Part shown: positions 1 to 7,934 of the stretch, piece by piece
Layout: each line of letters starts with the position of its first letter
How positions within the stretch are numbered: position 1 is the first letter of the stretch
Source: a virus
IMG/VR virus record: IMGVR_UViG_3300042862_000502
Location: 1-51,013 of that record
Length of the DNA stretch: 51,013 nt
Reading direction: 5' to 3' (one strand)
Made by a program: the position numbers and the translations under genes
The notes under the pieces: model-generated
The model's database searches: none
What the model was told of the DNA's origin: nothing
The model's input: the letters and a program-made list of their open reading frames with translations, nothing else

Positions 1-84
1 TTGCTTTCTAGCCCAAATTATTGTTGTAGCTGTTAAACCAATGGTTGCAATACCTAAAGCATATTTTAATTTTGTTTTTAACAT
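1..84 (-). CDS. tiny single-span membrane protein, 28 codons, cut by the window edge
   Basis: Reading left from the ATG at 84-82 gives 28 codons that end exactly at base 1. They encode MLKTKLKYALGIATIGLT followed by a short hydrophobic stretch and ARKQ. If the window is a circle, the next codon is the window's last three bases (tca, read TGA), giving a complete 28-residue protein. One membrane span with a basic tail matches the small membrane proteins that fill this operon. The first bases overlap the end of the 89-residue gene upstream by 7 nt. The function is unknown; a small virion membrane protein is the likeliest reading. Confidence 0.6.
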   Translation of the reverse strand, partial: MLKTKLKYALGIATIGLTATTIIWARKQ

Positions 85-347
85 CTTCCTAAAAAGTTTA
101 CTACTCCCGCACTTGCAGTAATTGTTAATTCATCTAATGGGTATTGTCCGTTTGCTGTAATTGTAACGGGTGTTCCAACAACTAAATCAATAGCCGTAGA
201 TGGTGTACCCGCAACATTTAAAGTTCCCGTAAAAGACCCCGCACCACTAACCAATACCAATGAAATTGCATTGAATCCCATTGCACCAACTACGCTAAAT
301 GTAGTGTTTGTGATTGTTTTGGTAAATATTCTTTCTGTTAAAGCCAT
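78..347 (-). CDS. small beta-rich protein, possible virion surface component
   Basis: An 89-residue protein with no membrane span, unlike most of its neighbours. It is rich in V, T, G and A in alternating patterns that suggest a small beta-sandwich, with the stretch LDELTITASAGV near the C-terminus resembling the strand-turn-strand ends of small phage decoration or head-fibre proteins. This resemblance is only by eye. It sits 4 nt after a membrane-anchored gene and overlaps the tiny membrane ORF by 7 nt, so it belongs to the same virion operon. A vertex, spike-base or decoration role is a guess. Confidence 0.6.
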   Translation of the reverse strand: MALTERIFTKTITNTTFSVVGAMGFNAISLVLVSGAGSFTGTLNVAGTPSTAIDLVVGTPVTITANGQYPLDELTITASAGVVNFLGRC

Positions 348-351
348 AATT

Positions 352-792
352 TTATTTTTTTCTTGATTTTACAACTAAAATTATAATTGTAAGTAGTAAT
401 ACTCCCGCACCTACCCCAATACCAATTTTAGCACCCATTGAAAGCCCTTTTTTCTCTTGTGTTGGTTCTGCTAAAGATTTTAATAAAGCTTCGTCAGTTG
501 CCGAAGGCTTCAAAGAATCTTGCAACATTTTTTCTTGTTTAGCTAAAGCTTCTTGCTGTGATTTTGGCATTTGAGTTGCTTTTCTCCACATATCATCAAG
601 AGTTCCCGCTTTTTTCATTTCTTTTTTTAATGCGTCTAAAAAGTTAGATTTATCTTCATAACATCCATCAGCATTAAAATAGGCTCTATCCCAAGACAAT
701 GGTTCTGCATCGGGTGAAGAATAATTAATTACTTCACCACCCGCATTAGATTTATTTTCAACTATAATTGGGTTTTTAGTTATAATTTCCAT
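352..792 (-). CDS. MEIIT-tag protein with C-terminal membrane anchor (copy 1)
   Basis: 146 residues. It begins MEIITKNPIIVEN, a tag shared with the genes at 6858-7316 and 8974-9810. The middle is polar, helical and charged. The end is one transmembrane helix (about 120-141) followed by KSRKK, so the bulk lies on one side of a membrane and the basic tail on the other. There is no obvious signal peptide. The start overlaps the end of the glucosaminidase gene by 13 nt. Shared N-termini on otherwise different proteins suggest a common docking, sorting or processing peptide. Function unknown; probable virion membrane protein. Confidence 0.75.
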   Translation of the reverse strand: MEIITKNPIIVENKSNAGGEVINYSSPDAEPLSWDRAYFNADGCYEDKSNFLDALKKEMKKAGTLDDMWRKATQMPKSQQEALAKQEKMLQDSLKPSATDEALLKSLAEPTQEKKGLSMGAKIGIGVGAGVLLLTIIILVVKSRKK

Positions 793-1343
793 GTTTTTAA
801 TTTTTTGTTTAATATTTTGTATAAAACAACACCTATTACAACGGTTACTATTATTGCTATTGTATTGTTTCTTTGACCGCTTCGTATTCTTGCTTCTTTG
901 TCTAAATCTTCAAGGTTATATTTGTCAATAATTGAGTTAAGTGTTTTTGCATAATCTTTTGATTCTGCATATTTTCCTTTAACCAAAGAATCTATTTGCT
1001 CTGAATAATTTCTAGCATTGAACAAACCCGCTTTTGCATATCTGCCTTGTTTTTTTAAAAAATCCGAATGGTCTTTTACTGAATCTTGAACACTAGAATA
1101 TTTTCTAAAATAACTAACTTTATTTGCATCTTTTGGTGTTGGCAAAGCCACTTTCTCACCTTTCCAAGATGAATCAGCTTTAATACCAAAATAATTGTTT
1201 GCCTTTTCAACAGCATAACCTTTACCCCATCCACTTTCTAGAATCATTTGAGCCATCTTAACAGAAGGGAATAAACCCGTTCCTAAAGTAGCTTGAATTA
1301 CTTCATTTTTATGTTTCTTTATAAAAGTTTCTTGAGGTGTCAT
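780..1343 (-). CDS. membrane-anchored glucosaminidase (FlgJ/GH73-like)
   Basis: 187 residues. The N-terminal 140 match the mannosyl-glycoprotein endo-beta-N-acetylglucosaminidase family, which cuts the peptidoglycan glycan strand. Visible hallmarks are AQMILESGWGKG (catalytic Glu at about 36), NNYFGIK (49-55) and the later YSEQIDSLVKGKYA segment. A transmembrane helix (about 159-178) with a lysine-rich tail anchors it. Free endolysins of tailed phages usually lack such an anchor; an enzyme fixed in a membrane suits a virion-carried lysin that opens the wall during entry. It lies inside the membrane-protein operon, next to a probable peptidoglycan-binding protein. Confidence 0.88.
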   Translation of the reverse strand: MTPQETFIKKHKNEVIQATLGTGLFPSVKMAQMILESGWGKGYAVEKANNYFGIKADSSWKGEKVALPTPKDANKVSYFRKYSSVQDSVKDHSDFLKKQGRYAKAGLFNARNYSEQIDSLVKGKYAESKDYAKTLNSIIDKYNLEDLDKEARIRSGQRNNTIAIIVTVVIGVVLYKILNKKLKTWKL

Positions 1344-1344
1344 A

Positions 1345-1959
1345 TTATTTTACAATATTAGCTAAAGTTGTGTAAACATTAGTTGTTTCAAATGTTTGCC
1401 CCGATTTTGCACCCGTAGAAATATTTACTTTTCTACCACCGTTGGCATAAGTTCCCGTAGCATAATTTGTCATTGTTTTTTGGTCAATAATAGAAATTTT
1501 ACCGTCATCACCAAATGAAGCTACCATTTTGTTGCCAAAAAATGCTTGTACAATGTTACCAAAAGATTCAGCTTTAGGATAAAATCTTGAATAAACAATT
1601 TTCAAATTACCGTTAGTAATTCCATTAAGTTTTTTCATGTAAGTAGCACCTAATAAATTCCATGCACCCGCTGTCTTTTTACCATAGATACCATCTTCTG
1701 CTAATTGCGTACCATTTTTATTTGCATAAATTTGGAAAGCTATAACAGAATTATTATCTGCTAATTCTTTTGGTCGTGTTAATTTAGTAGATGGTACTTT
1801 CTCAACTTCTACGGGAGTAATTGGCTCTGTTTCTAACAGCATTTGTGTTTGAGCATCAGATTTTGCTTTTTTTACTCTTTTATAAATAACATAAACAATG
1901 CCTAGCACTACTGCTACTGAACCACCAATTATTAATTTCTTTTTTAAGTCTGCTTTCAT
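1345..1959 (-). CDS. N-terminally anchored protein with peptidoglycan-binding-like segment
   Basis: 204 residues. A transmembrane helix spans about 8-26, followed by YKRVKK and a linker. Around residues 72-105 the sequence AFQIYANKNG...EDGIYGKKTAGAWN has the spacing of PG_binding_1 domains, where a D-G-x-x-G-xx-T motif precedes an aromatic helix. The C-terminal half is beta-prone and unassigned. It is directly upstream of the glucosaminidase (1 nt gap), so the two may act together on the cell wall: this one binding, the other cutting. The domain call rests on a short motif only. Confidence 0.65.
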   Translation of the reverse strand: MKADLKKKLIIGGSVAVVLGIVYVIYKRVKKAKSDAQTQMLLETEPITPVEVEKVPSTKLTRPKELADNNSVIAFQIYANKNGTQLAEDGIYGKKTAGAWNLLGATYMKKLNGITNGNLKIVYSRFYPKAESFGNIVQAFFGNKMVASFGDDGKISIIDQKTMTNYATGTYANGGRKVNISTGAKSGQTFETTNVYTTLANIVK

Positions 1960-2165
1960 CTTTTAATAGTTTTTAAGGTTGGAGTTGACATTTTTGCTCT
2001 AATTGACTTTTCTGCATAAACACCAACTATTGCTCCTAAAGAAGCAACCGCTACTTTTTTAAATATCCCGTTAATACCAAGATATTTATTAACAACCCAA
2101 TAAGTTAGAATAGCACCCGCTATTGCACCCATTGGGTTGTTTTTAACATTATCAACAATTTTCAT
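1956..2165 (-). CDS. small membrane protein, NPxxxIxGAxLT family (copy 1)
   Basis: 69 residues with two hydrophobic segments and a basic C-terminus. It is clearly related to the 59-residue protein encoded just upstream (2173-2352): both have an NxVKxNP start, an IxGAxLT segment, a KY..IN turn, KxVA and LGxxxxxY. Its ATG overlaps the following gene by 4 nt in the usual style of this operon. Likely a small virion membrane protein that arose by tandem duplication. No known family recognised. Confidence 0.72.
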   Translation of the reverse strand: MKIVDNVKNNPMGAIAGAILTYWVVNKYLGINGIFKKVAVASLGAIVGVYAEKSIRAKMSTPTLKTIKR

Positions 2166-2172
2166 CTGAAAA

Positions 2173-2352
2173 TTATTTCAATTTAACATTATCCAAGTAA
2201 GCTGATGCTACACCACCTAATACTGTTAATGCTACTACTTTCCAAGTTTGATTTATAGAAGTGTATTTTTTCACCGCTACAAATGTTAAACCCGCCCCTA
2301 AAATTGAAGCAATAGGATTGCTTTTTACTTTGTTTACTGCTGTTGTTAACAT
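2173..2352 (-). CDS. small membrane protein, NPxxxIxGAxLT family (copy 2)
   Basis: 59 residues, ATG at 2352-2350 and TAA at 2175-2173. It begins MLTTAVNKVKSNPIASILGA and ends DNVKLK. Two hydrophobic stretches flank a short KKYTSIN loop, which lines up with NKYLGIN in the neighbouring 69-residue protein. The paralogy supports this as a real gene although it is short. The rightward frame that covers this stretch (2261-2578) is a shadow of it and its neighbour. Confidence 0.72.
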   Translation of the reverse strand: MLTTAVNKVKSNPIASILGAGLTFVAVKKYTSINQTWKVVALTVLGGVASAYLDNVKLK

Positions 2353-2382
2353 GATATTTGATTTTAATTGTTACAAATTTAA

Positions 2383-2595
2383 TTATTCTTCCGTAGAAAC
2401 TGCATTAATAGTTAAAGGTTTATCATTAACTGCATATCTAAATGCACTAATACCTACTAAAATTGATACTAAAGGCATGATTGCTGACTTTACATCTTTA
2501 CTTGTTAATAAAGTCATTCCCGCACCTAAAATAAGAATTGATGAACCCGCAATAGTTACCATTCTTACACCTTGTTGAACATTTGTGTTTTTCAT
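2383..2595 (-). CDS. small two-span membrane protein
   Basis: 70 residues, with hydrophobic helices at about 12-29 and 38-52 joined by a short LTSKDVKSAIMP loop and followed by a polar tail ending STEE. It has the size and layout of the two proteins downstream but no clear sequence match to them. It is part of the same run of small membrane genes. Function unknown; a structural membrane component is the simplest guess. Confidence 0.65.
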   Translation of the reverse strand: MKNTNVQQGVRMVTIAGSSILILGAGMTLLTSKDVKSAIMPLVSILVGISAFRYAVNDKPLTINAVSTEE

Positions 2596-2613
2596 TTTTG
2601 TTGTTTTTAAAAT

Positions 2614-3102
2614 TTATACTCTATATTTAATTTTTGCTTTTTTCAAAATTGCATTAATATAGCCAAGTTCTGTGCTACTCAATTCATTTTGTAAAGTTGC
2701 TTCTAATCCCCATTTTGCTCTTGTGATAATGTAAGGGAAAATATCTCCATTGTAGTTTCTAATTCCAAATGCTTTTTTAAGCATTAAAAAATCCGCATCA
2801 TTTTTTAACTTTCTAAAAGTTGTGTACAATAATTGTTCATTTGTACCAATATCATTACAAGCTGTTTCAATTGCATCTGCCATTGAATAGTAAGCTGAAT
2901 TAGGATAAGATAATTTTTTAACCTCTTGTGCTGTTAAAATTTCACTTTCAACCTCACTTTGACCAATTTCTGTACCCGATTTAGGTTTTAAAAAATATTT
3001 GTATATAATGTAACCCGCACCCGCAATTACTCCAACGGCAATTACTCCTTTAGCCCATTGTGGTAGGTCATTAAATGTTTTTGTTGCTACTTGTTTATTC
3101 AT
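2614..3102 (-). CDS. membrane-anchored protein with annexin-like helical C-terminal domain
   Basis: 162 residues. One transmembrane helix (about 17-35) is followed by a YKYFLKPKSG linker and a helical domain of about 95 residues. That domain contains GTNEQLLYTTFRKLKN and a later helix pair, a pattern reminiscent of the G-T-D-E helix starts of annexin repeats. I cannot tell by eye whether this is homology or chance. It precedes the spike gene in transcription order after a 9-nt gap, so it could be a spike-anchoring or membrane-associated virion protein. Confidence 0.6.
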   Translation of the reverse strand: MNKQVATKTFNDLPQWAKGVIAVGVIAGAGYIIYKYFLKPKSGTEIGQSEVESEILTAQEVKKLSYPNSAYYSMADAIETACNDIGTNEQLLYTTFRKLKNDADFLMLKKAFGIRNYNGDIFPYIITRAKWGLEATLQNELSSTELGYINAILKKAKIKYRV

Positions 3103-3111
3103 ATTTTATTT

Positions 3112-4977
3112 TTATGCGTAAATATTATTTGTTTGCACACCATTAAGTGTACCATTTTTAACTAGTGTAATATAATCATTTCCATTTATTCTATATGATA
3201 AAACATAATTATGAACACCTAAATCTGATATAATTTCATTTGTTACTGCACCTCCAACTGCAACACTTCTTATTGTAAAAGATTGGTTTCCCGATTTAAA
3301 AGTAGTTGGGAATTGAGTTGAAAGATTAACTATTTTGTTAACACTTGCACCTCCCGTGTTTTGTAAAATATAAACTCCCATAATGTTTTGTAATCCCGTT
3401 GGTATTGTTAATGTGTTTGTGCCACTATTCCAAATTGTAGGGTCGCCAAAATCTAAAAACCATTCTAATGTACTATTCCCATTTAGGCAAGACCCCGAAA
3501 CACTATCACTTAGGGTAATATTCCAATTAGCATTATTTGTAATTAAATATGCTATTGTACCCGCCATAGTGGTAAAATCAAAAATAGAATTGTTTAATTG
3601 ATTAAATTGAAATAATCTTTGACAAGAACCAACAACATCAACTATTGTATTTGTTAAAGTATTTTGGTTTATCTGACACGCAATTTCAAGTTCATCAATA
3701 ATAGTAATACGACTATTAAATAAATTATTATTATCAAAATTACCTAAATTATTACCTATATAAACAGTAGAATATCTTTCTAAATTATTATTATAAAAAT
3801 ACCCACTATTGCTTTCTAACAAACAATAAGAAGATAAAAGTGTATTGCCAAAAATTGCACTTTGAGGTGGTGTTGCGGGTGTCCCAATTACTAAATTGTT
3901 GAAATTTTTAAAAACAGAATACCCTTTGACAATATTGTTTTGTACATTATCATTGCCCCATTGAAATAAAGCAAATGTTTCATAATTATCATCTCCGTAA
4001 GAATCATTTTTATCTACTTGATTTAATCTTTTGTCCTCTCTAAAAATAATTCTATTTGTATCTTGATTGTATAAAATAAAATCAATTTCTTGAATATAAC
4101 CATTAGTTACACTTTTAGATAAAAGAACCCAATTTGTAGTATCTAAATTTGGATTTGTTACACCATTTGCACCCGTTAAATTTTTATAATGAAAGTTATT
4201 CCACATACAAACATCATTTGATACGGGTGTCAATGAAGCTGTCCATACACCAATGTTTGCAACGAATCCACTTACACCGCTGTAATCACCATCTTGTTGA
4301 TAATCTGCGTTTAAGAAAATACCACTTCCTTCTAAAGAAACACCATTTGTTGCTATTCCCTTAACCATGATTGGTACATTCTCACTTGCATAAATATCAG
4401 TTGTATTAACTAAAAATATTGCATTACTTATAAGATAATTTTGACCAATTTGAACTGCATTAGTTGAAATTAGTGAAGATAAGCTTGAGTAAGTAACAGA
4501 AATATAATTTATGCCGTTAATGGTTACGGTTACTGCATTTCCAACTGCCATAGCATTTACTAAAGCACCAACAAAATTCATAGAAGTTGTTGTTGGCGAA
4601 ATAGAAACACCTTCATTAAGTACATCTAAAGCACTTGAAGTTATTTGATAATTAAATTCAGCTAAAAAAGAAGTATTGCTTGAAATTCTAACAACACATT
4701 CACCATCATTTTGATTAATTGTAACAGATGATTGATTGTTTATTGTGTAGCCACTTGGGGCATTAATTGTAATGTTATTTGTTCCCGCATTTGATGAATT
4801 ATCAACAACATATAGTTTCCATGTAGTATTCCAATAATCTGCGGGAATTTCTAGTAAATTAATAGTAACAGCACTTGAACTTGTATTGCACAACAAAACA
4901 ACATCATCTGCGAACAATTGTGGTGTACCGCTGACAACTCTGCTTGGATTTGGATATGGTGTGCTAAATAATGCCAT
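3112..4977 (-). CDS. large beta-rich spike / receptor-binding protein
   Basis: 621 residues, no membrane span, very rich in N, S, T, I and V. The N-terminal 110 residues look like a small beta-domain (virion attachment?). The central part (about 380-470) has recurring short N-rich strands such as YFYNNNLERYS, NLGNFDNNNLFNS and INQNTLTN, as in right-handed beta-helix spikes, and the C-terminus reads as a compact beta-domain. It starts within the stop of the capsid-like gene (shared base 4977), so the two are translationally linked. With no tail genes in the window, a vertex spike that binds the host surface is the best inference. Host-range proteins are usually the most variable, which could be tested across relatives. 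Confidence 0.68.
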   Translation of the reverse strand: MALFSTPYPNPSRVVSGTPQLFADDVVLLCNTSSSAVTINLLEIPADYWNTTWKLYVVDNSSNAGTNNITINAPSGYTINNQSSVTINQNDGECVVRISSNTSFLAEFNYQITSSALDVLNEGVSISPTTTSMNFVGALVNAMAVGNAVTVTINGINYISVTYSSLSSLISTNAVQIGQNYLISNAIFLVNTTDIYASENVPIMVKGIATNGVSLEGSGIFLNADYQQDGDYSGVSGFVANIGVWTASLTPVSNDVCMWNNFHYKNLTGANGVTNPNLDTTNWVLLSKSVTNGYIQEIDFILYNQDTNRIIFREDKRLNQVDKNDSYGDDNYETFALFQWGNDNVQNNIVKGYSVFKNFNNLVIGTPATPPQSAIFGNTLLSSYCLLESNSGYFYNNNLERYSTVYIGNNLGNFDNNNLFNSRITIIDELEIACQINQNTLTNTIVDVVGSCQRLFQFNQLNNSIFDFTTMAGTIAYLITNNANWNITLSDSVSGSCLNGNSTLEWFLDFGDPTIWNSGTNTLTIPTGLQNIMGVYILQNTGGASVNKIVNLSTQFPTTFKSGNQSFTIRSVAVGGAVTNEIISDLGVHNYVLSYRINGNDYITLVKNGTLNGVQTNNIYA

Positions 4978-6053
4978 TATAATAAAACTTTACTATTTCT
5001 TGCTTCCTCTATAAACACTTTTTTCAAAGAAACTTGTTTGTAGAAAAAACACATTGTAACGGAATTACCCGCTAATACTTTATAATTTATAACATCCATT
5101 CCATCGGGAATAAATGGTCTTCCTAATTGTTTAAACATATCAAAAAACACAATTTCATTTGAAAATTGGTCTGTATCAATTTCAAGGTTTAAGTTAATTG
5201 GATTAACTCTTTCCATAGCCGTAATCTGTTTATTGTGCGTAAAAATAGGCTGTGAAACTTGTTCATTAACATTAATACCGCTAAATGCAAATTTACAATT
5301 TGGTACTAATGTTGGGTTTCCTAAAATGTTAAATAAAACATCTGAATAGCTTACGTTACCGCCACCAACAACTATTTTACTATTCAAACTTTGTGAGGTT
5401 GAATAAAGATAGTCTAAAGGCATAGATGGGTTAAAAATTTCAACATCAAAATCAACCATTGATTGTGTATTGTCAAAAGTTAAAATTAGTTCTTTTAACT
5501 TTTCTCCTTTGTAATATCCAATATTTTTTAAACTATCAGCTGTACCCGAAGTGTTTAAAATAAACTTATTGACACCATCTATAATTAATGGCATATCTTG
5601 AGGTAATTGAACTGACTTAACAACTTGCTGTGTAGCTTCAATAACACCATCTTTTGATATTGTTGGGGTCATTGGAGGTAAAGAAGTTATTTGTGGCTCT
5701 ACAATTGGATTAGACGCATTAGGCAAAGTTCTGCCTTGTGTTAACAATTGATTAGAACTTTGAAACAAACTTGTATATCTACCAACTACGGGTTTAGCTA
5801 CAATAGGATTTGCTTCAATGGGTTTTGCCACAATGGGCTTTGCCATTACGGGCTTTGCTTTAATTAAATTATTTACTTGTGTAAATGATTGTCTAAAGGT
5901 TGTACCATTAATTCCACTAAAATCTAAATCAAAAACAGAAGAATCAAACAACGTAGCGTCATTTGATTTAGGTTTTGACTGCTTTTTTCCATAATATTTA
6001 TCACGGATTTGAGCATCAAAGTTTTCATATTCTTCTATTAATGAAAAACTCAT
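4977..6053 (-). CDS. capsid-like protein, paralogue of the likely major capsid protein
   Basis: 358 residues. The first 150 are polar and probably disordered, with five AKP/ANP-type repeats at about 66-90. The rest is beta-rich. Residues about 284-342 align with 149-201 of the 243-residue protein at 13404-14135: both have P-[LI]-NL, an I-rich strand, RP...DG, I-x-[FY], then a G-x-[AS] strand ending in MF or CFF. This suggests the same jelly-roll-type fold. It may be a second capsid protein, a penton or a spike base; it is cotranslated with the spike gene. Fold and role are inferred from the alignment, not from a known family. Confidence 0.55.
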   Translation of the reverse strand: MSFSLIEEYENFDAQIRDKYYGKKQSKPKSNDATLFDSSVFDLDFSGINGTTFRQSFTQVNNLIKAKPVMAKPIVAKPIEANPIVAKPVVGRYTSLFQSSNQLLTQGRTLPNASNPIVEPQITSLPPMTPTISKDGVIEATQQVVKSVQLPQDMPLIIDGVNKFILNTSGTADSLKNIGYYKGEKLKELILTFDNTQSMVDFDVEIFNPSMPLDYLYSTSQSLNSKIVVGGGNVSYSDVLFNILGNPTLVPNCKFAFSGINVNEQVSQPIFTHNKQITAMERVNPINLNLEIDTDQFSNEIVFFDMFKQLGRPFIPDGMDVINYKVLAGNSVTMCFFYKQVSLKKVFIEEARNSKVLL

Positions 6054-6066
6054 TTGTTAGTTTTAT

Positions 6067-6849
6067 TTAGTTCTTTTTAGCAAACTGCTCTTTCTCAAAT
6101 TTATCAATGTAATCATTGATTTTTCTCATGCGTTCCATATTACTTTTAGTTTGAGATTTTAAAAATACATTTGCAAAAACACAAATAGCATCAATTTTAC
6201 TAAATCCTAAACCTAAATAAATATACAAAGCATTTATGTCTGCACCAATTTCATTGCCAATTTGTAAACCAATTTTCGGGTTTCTGAATTTGTGTGAATA
6301 TTCATGTAAAAGAATAATCACTCGCATTGGAATGGTATAAGCATCAAATTTTGCTTTAGCAACCTCAATTGTACCCGTAGTATGACCTATTCTTGCGGGA
6401 GTACTATTAATCTTCCCACTATCACTAATTACACCAAAGAATTTAATATTAAACTCTTTGTCTTTTGAGGAATACAATCTTCCATTGTTTGAAGCACTTT
6501 CAAACCCACAAACTTGTGAGAATGGAATACACAAATTTAAGAAATTTTTTGTTTCAGCATCTAGCCAAACATTGTAATCCATTAATTTGCCCTCACTCAA
6601 TTCAACTTTAAAATCTTTGTCTTGTGGGTTTTGGATATTTCCGCAACCAACAAATAAAGTTTTAGGAGAAACGGGAAAAGAAAAATGAATAGTTCTAGTA
6701 CCTACAACCTCAATTACTCTATCAGCATATTTGGAGTTCTTTTTTTGTAATTCCTCTGCCCAAATACGAAATTTTTTAGTACCCGTGCAAGTGATTTTTA
6801 TAAATAAAGAAAACTTTCTGTTGTCAGAATTATATTTTTCTCCAAACAT
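6067..6849 (-). CDS. zinc metalloprotease-like protein (HEXXH)
   Basis: 260 residues. Residues 182-186 are HEYSH, the HEXXH zinc motif, in a hydrophobic helix (VIILLHEYSH). Residues 200-204 (EIGAD) supply the third ligand and acidic position expected in gluzincin-type peptidases (ExxAD). The N-terminal 150 residues are beta-rich and unassigned. There is no signal peptide or membrane span. Within a virion operon it could process capsid or membrane proteins during assembly, or cleave a host surface or wall peptide at entry. All key zinc residues are present, so activity is plausible. Confidence 0.75.
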   Translation of the reverse strand: MFGEKYNSDNRKFSLFIKITCTGTKKFRIWAEELQKKNSKYADRVIEVVGTRTIHFSFPVSPKTLFVGCGNIQNPQDKDFKVELSEGKLMDYNVWLDAETKNFLNLCIPFSQVCGFESASNNGRLYSSKDKEFNIKFFGVISDSGKINSTPARIGHTTGTIEVAKAKFDAYTIPMRVIILLHEYSHKFRNPKIGLQIGNEIGADINALYIYLGLGFSKIDAICVFANVFLKSQTKSNMERMRKINDYIDKFEKEQFAKKN

Positions 6850-6857
6850 ATCTTAAA

Positions 6858-7316
6858 TTATTTTTTTGCTTTGTACATTTTGTAACCAACAAAACTTACA
6901 AGAGCAACAGCCCCTACAATTAAACCAATTTTTAGTCCTTTTGACATTGGTTTTTTAACATCAGTTGAGCCTCCAATAATAGAAACATCAGCGGGTCTTG
7001 TTGGTGGAACATAATTTGGATTGTTTTTTGCTTCGTAGCTATCCATAGCTTGTTGCAAAGCAAATGCACCAATTTTAGTTTGACCTAATTCATAAAAGAA
7101 GTTTTTTACTTTATCAAAAACTTTTTGGTTTTCTTTTGTTGCGGGTGCTTTTCCTTTTGGTTTAGCATCACCTTCTGCATTTGACATCCCATTTTCATAA
7201 ATGATTGGGTTTTTAGTTGTTTCAACCACTAAAGTGCCATCAGCACCAACAAACATATCTCTTGGAGATTCTTTCATGCCATCAAAGACAATTGGATTTG
7301 AAGTTATAATTTCCAT
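6858..7316 (-). CDS. MEIIT-tag protein with C-terminal membrane anchor (copy 2)
   Basis: 152 residues starting MEIITSNPIVFDG. A second, internal copy of the tag (VETTKNPIIYENG) follows at about 31-43. The middle is polar with a helix around 55-80. The final transmembrane helix (about 128-146) ends in YKMYKAKK. Two tags in one protein argue that the tag is a functional element, such as a docking site, rather than a signal that only works at the extreme N-terminus. Downstream of a membrane gene by 11 nt. No known family. Confidence 0.75.
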   Translation of the reverse strand: MEIITSNPIVFDGMKESPRDMFVGADGTLVVETTKNPIIYENGMSNAEGDAKPKGKAPATKENQKVFDKVKNFFYELGQTKIGAFALQQAMDSYEAKNNPNYVPPTRPADVSIIGGSTDVKKPMSKGLKIGLIVGAVALVSFVGYKMYKAKK

Positions 7317-7327
7317 ATTTATAAATT

Positions 7328-7828
7328 TTAATCTTGTTTTAATTTAATCTTTTGTTTATTAGAATTGTTTGTTCTAAATACAAAATATGCACCCGCAATA
7401 GCACCAACTAAAGCACCATACAATTTATATTTAGAATCAGATTCACCTATCCAACCTTGTTTTTCAGCTACAATTACACCCGTTAAACCTACAACCGCAC
7501 CAATCAACATTGAATCAATGTATTTTACTTTTGGATTAGTTTCCACTTTTTGTACTTGCATAGGGTTAGGCATTGTATCTGCTGTGCCCGTAGCATTAGA
7601 AACAATCTGTTTAGTGATTACCTCTTTAACTACATACAAAGGTACAACACATACACCATGTACCAATAAAAAAGCGGGTTTATTATTAGCGTGTTTTAGT
7701 TCACCTTTAACTATTTCCCCTTTTCGGAATCTTTTTAATCTAATTTTTTGTGGATTATGTGGCAATCCCGTAGCTGTAACAACGGGCGACTTAAAATCTT
7801 CCACAAAAACATAACTCTTTAGTGCCAT
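7328..7828 (-). CDS. two-span membrane protein with N-terminal beta-domain
   Basis: 166 residues. The N-terminal 65 form a beta-prone domain containing RFRKGEIVKGELK. Two hydrophobic helices (about 107-124 and 138-152) follow, separated by a polar EKQGWIGESDSKYK loop, then a lysine-rich tail. The layout and the KGxxIxGxxK element resemble the protein at 12396-12866, suggesting distant paralogy. A virion membrane protein is likely. Confidence 0.68.
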   Translation of the reverse strand: MALKSYVFVEDFKSPVVTATGLPHNPQKIRLKRFRKGEIVKGELKHANNKPAFLLVHGVCVVPLYVVKEVITKQIVSNATGTADTMPNPMQVQKVETNPKVKYIDSMLIGAVVGLTGVIVAEKQGWIGESDSKYKLYGALVGAIAGAYFVFRTNNSNKQKIKLKQD

Positions 7829-7829
7829 A

Positions 7830-7934
7830 TTAATTTAATTTAATGTTGTTTTTGGCTTTACGCATTTCTTTGTATTGATGGTATATTACCGCACCAATTC
7901 CAACAATTGCTAAAATACCTAAAATTTTTCTCAT
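7830..7934 (-). CDS. tiny single-span membrane protein, 34 residues
   Basis: The ATG at 7934-7932 overlaps the stop of the upstream gene (ATGA), and its TAA lies 1 nt before the next ATG. It encodes MRKILGILAIVGIGAVIYH and then a basic KEMRKAKNN tail. The exact fit between two genes and the membrane-plus-basic-tail design support it as real. Its function is unknown; compare the 28- and 33-residue membrane proteins at 1-84 and 14298-14399. Confidence 0.65.
   Translation of the reverse strand: MRKILGILAIVGIGAVIYHQYKEMRKAKNNIKLN

Noticed and set aside
2261-2578. Rightward 105-residue frame
   Set aside because: It lies across two leftward genes that have a paralogue and proper spacing; it is a shadow frame.
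2614-3102. True annexin domain
   Set aside because: Only one GT-x-E helix start is visible and the calcium loop is not clear; kept as annexin-like pattern only.
7365-7814. Rightward 149-residue frame
   Set aside because: Fully inside 7328-7828 on the other strand, with no start context; its Cys- and Pro-rich composition is typical of antisense frames.
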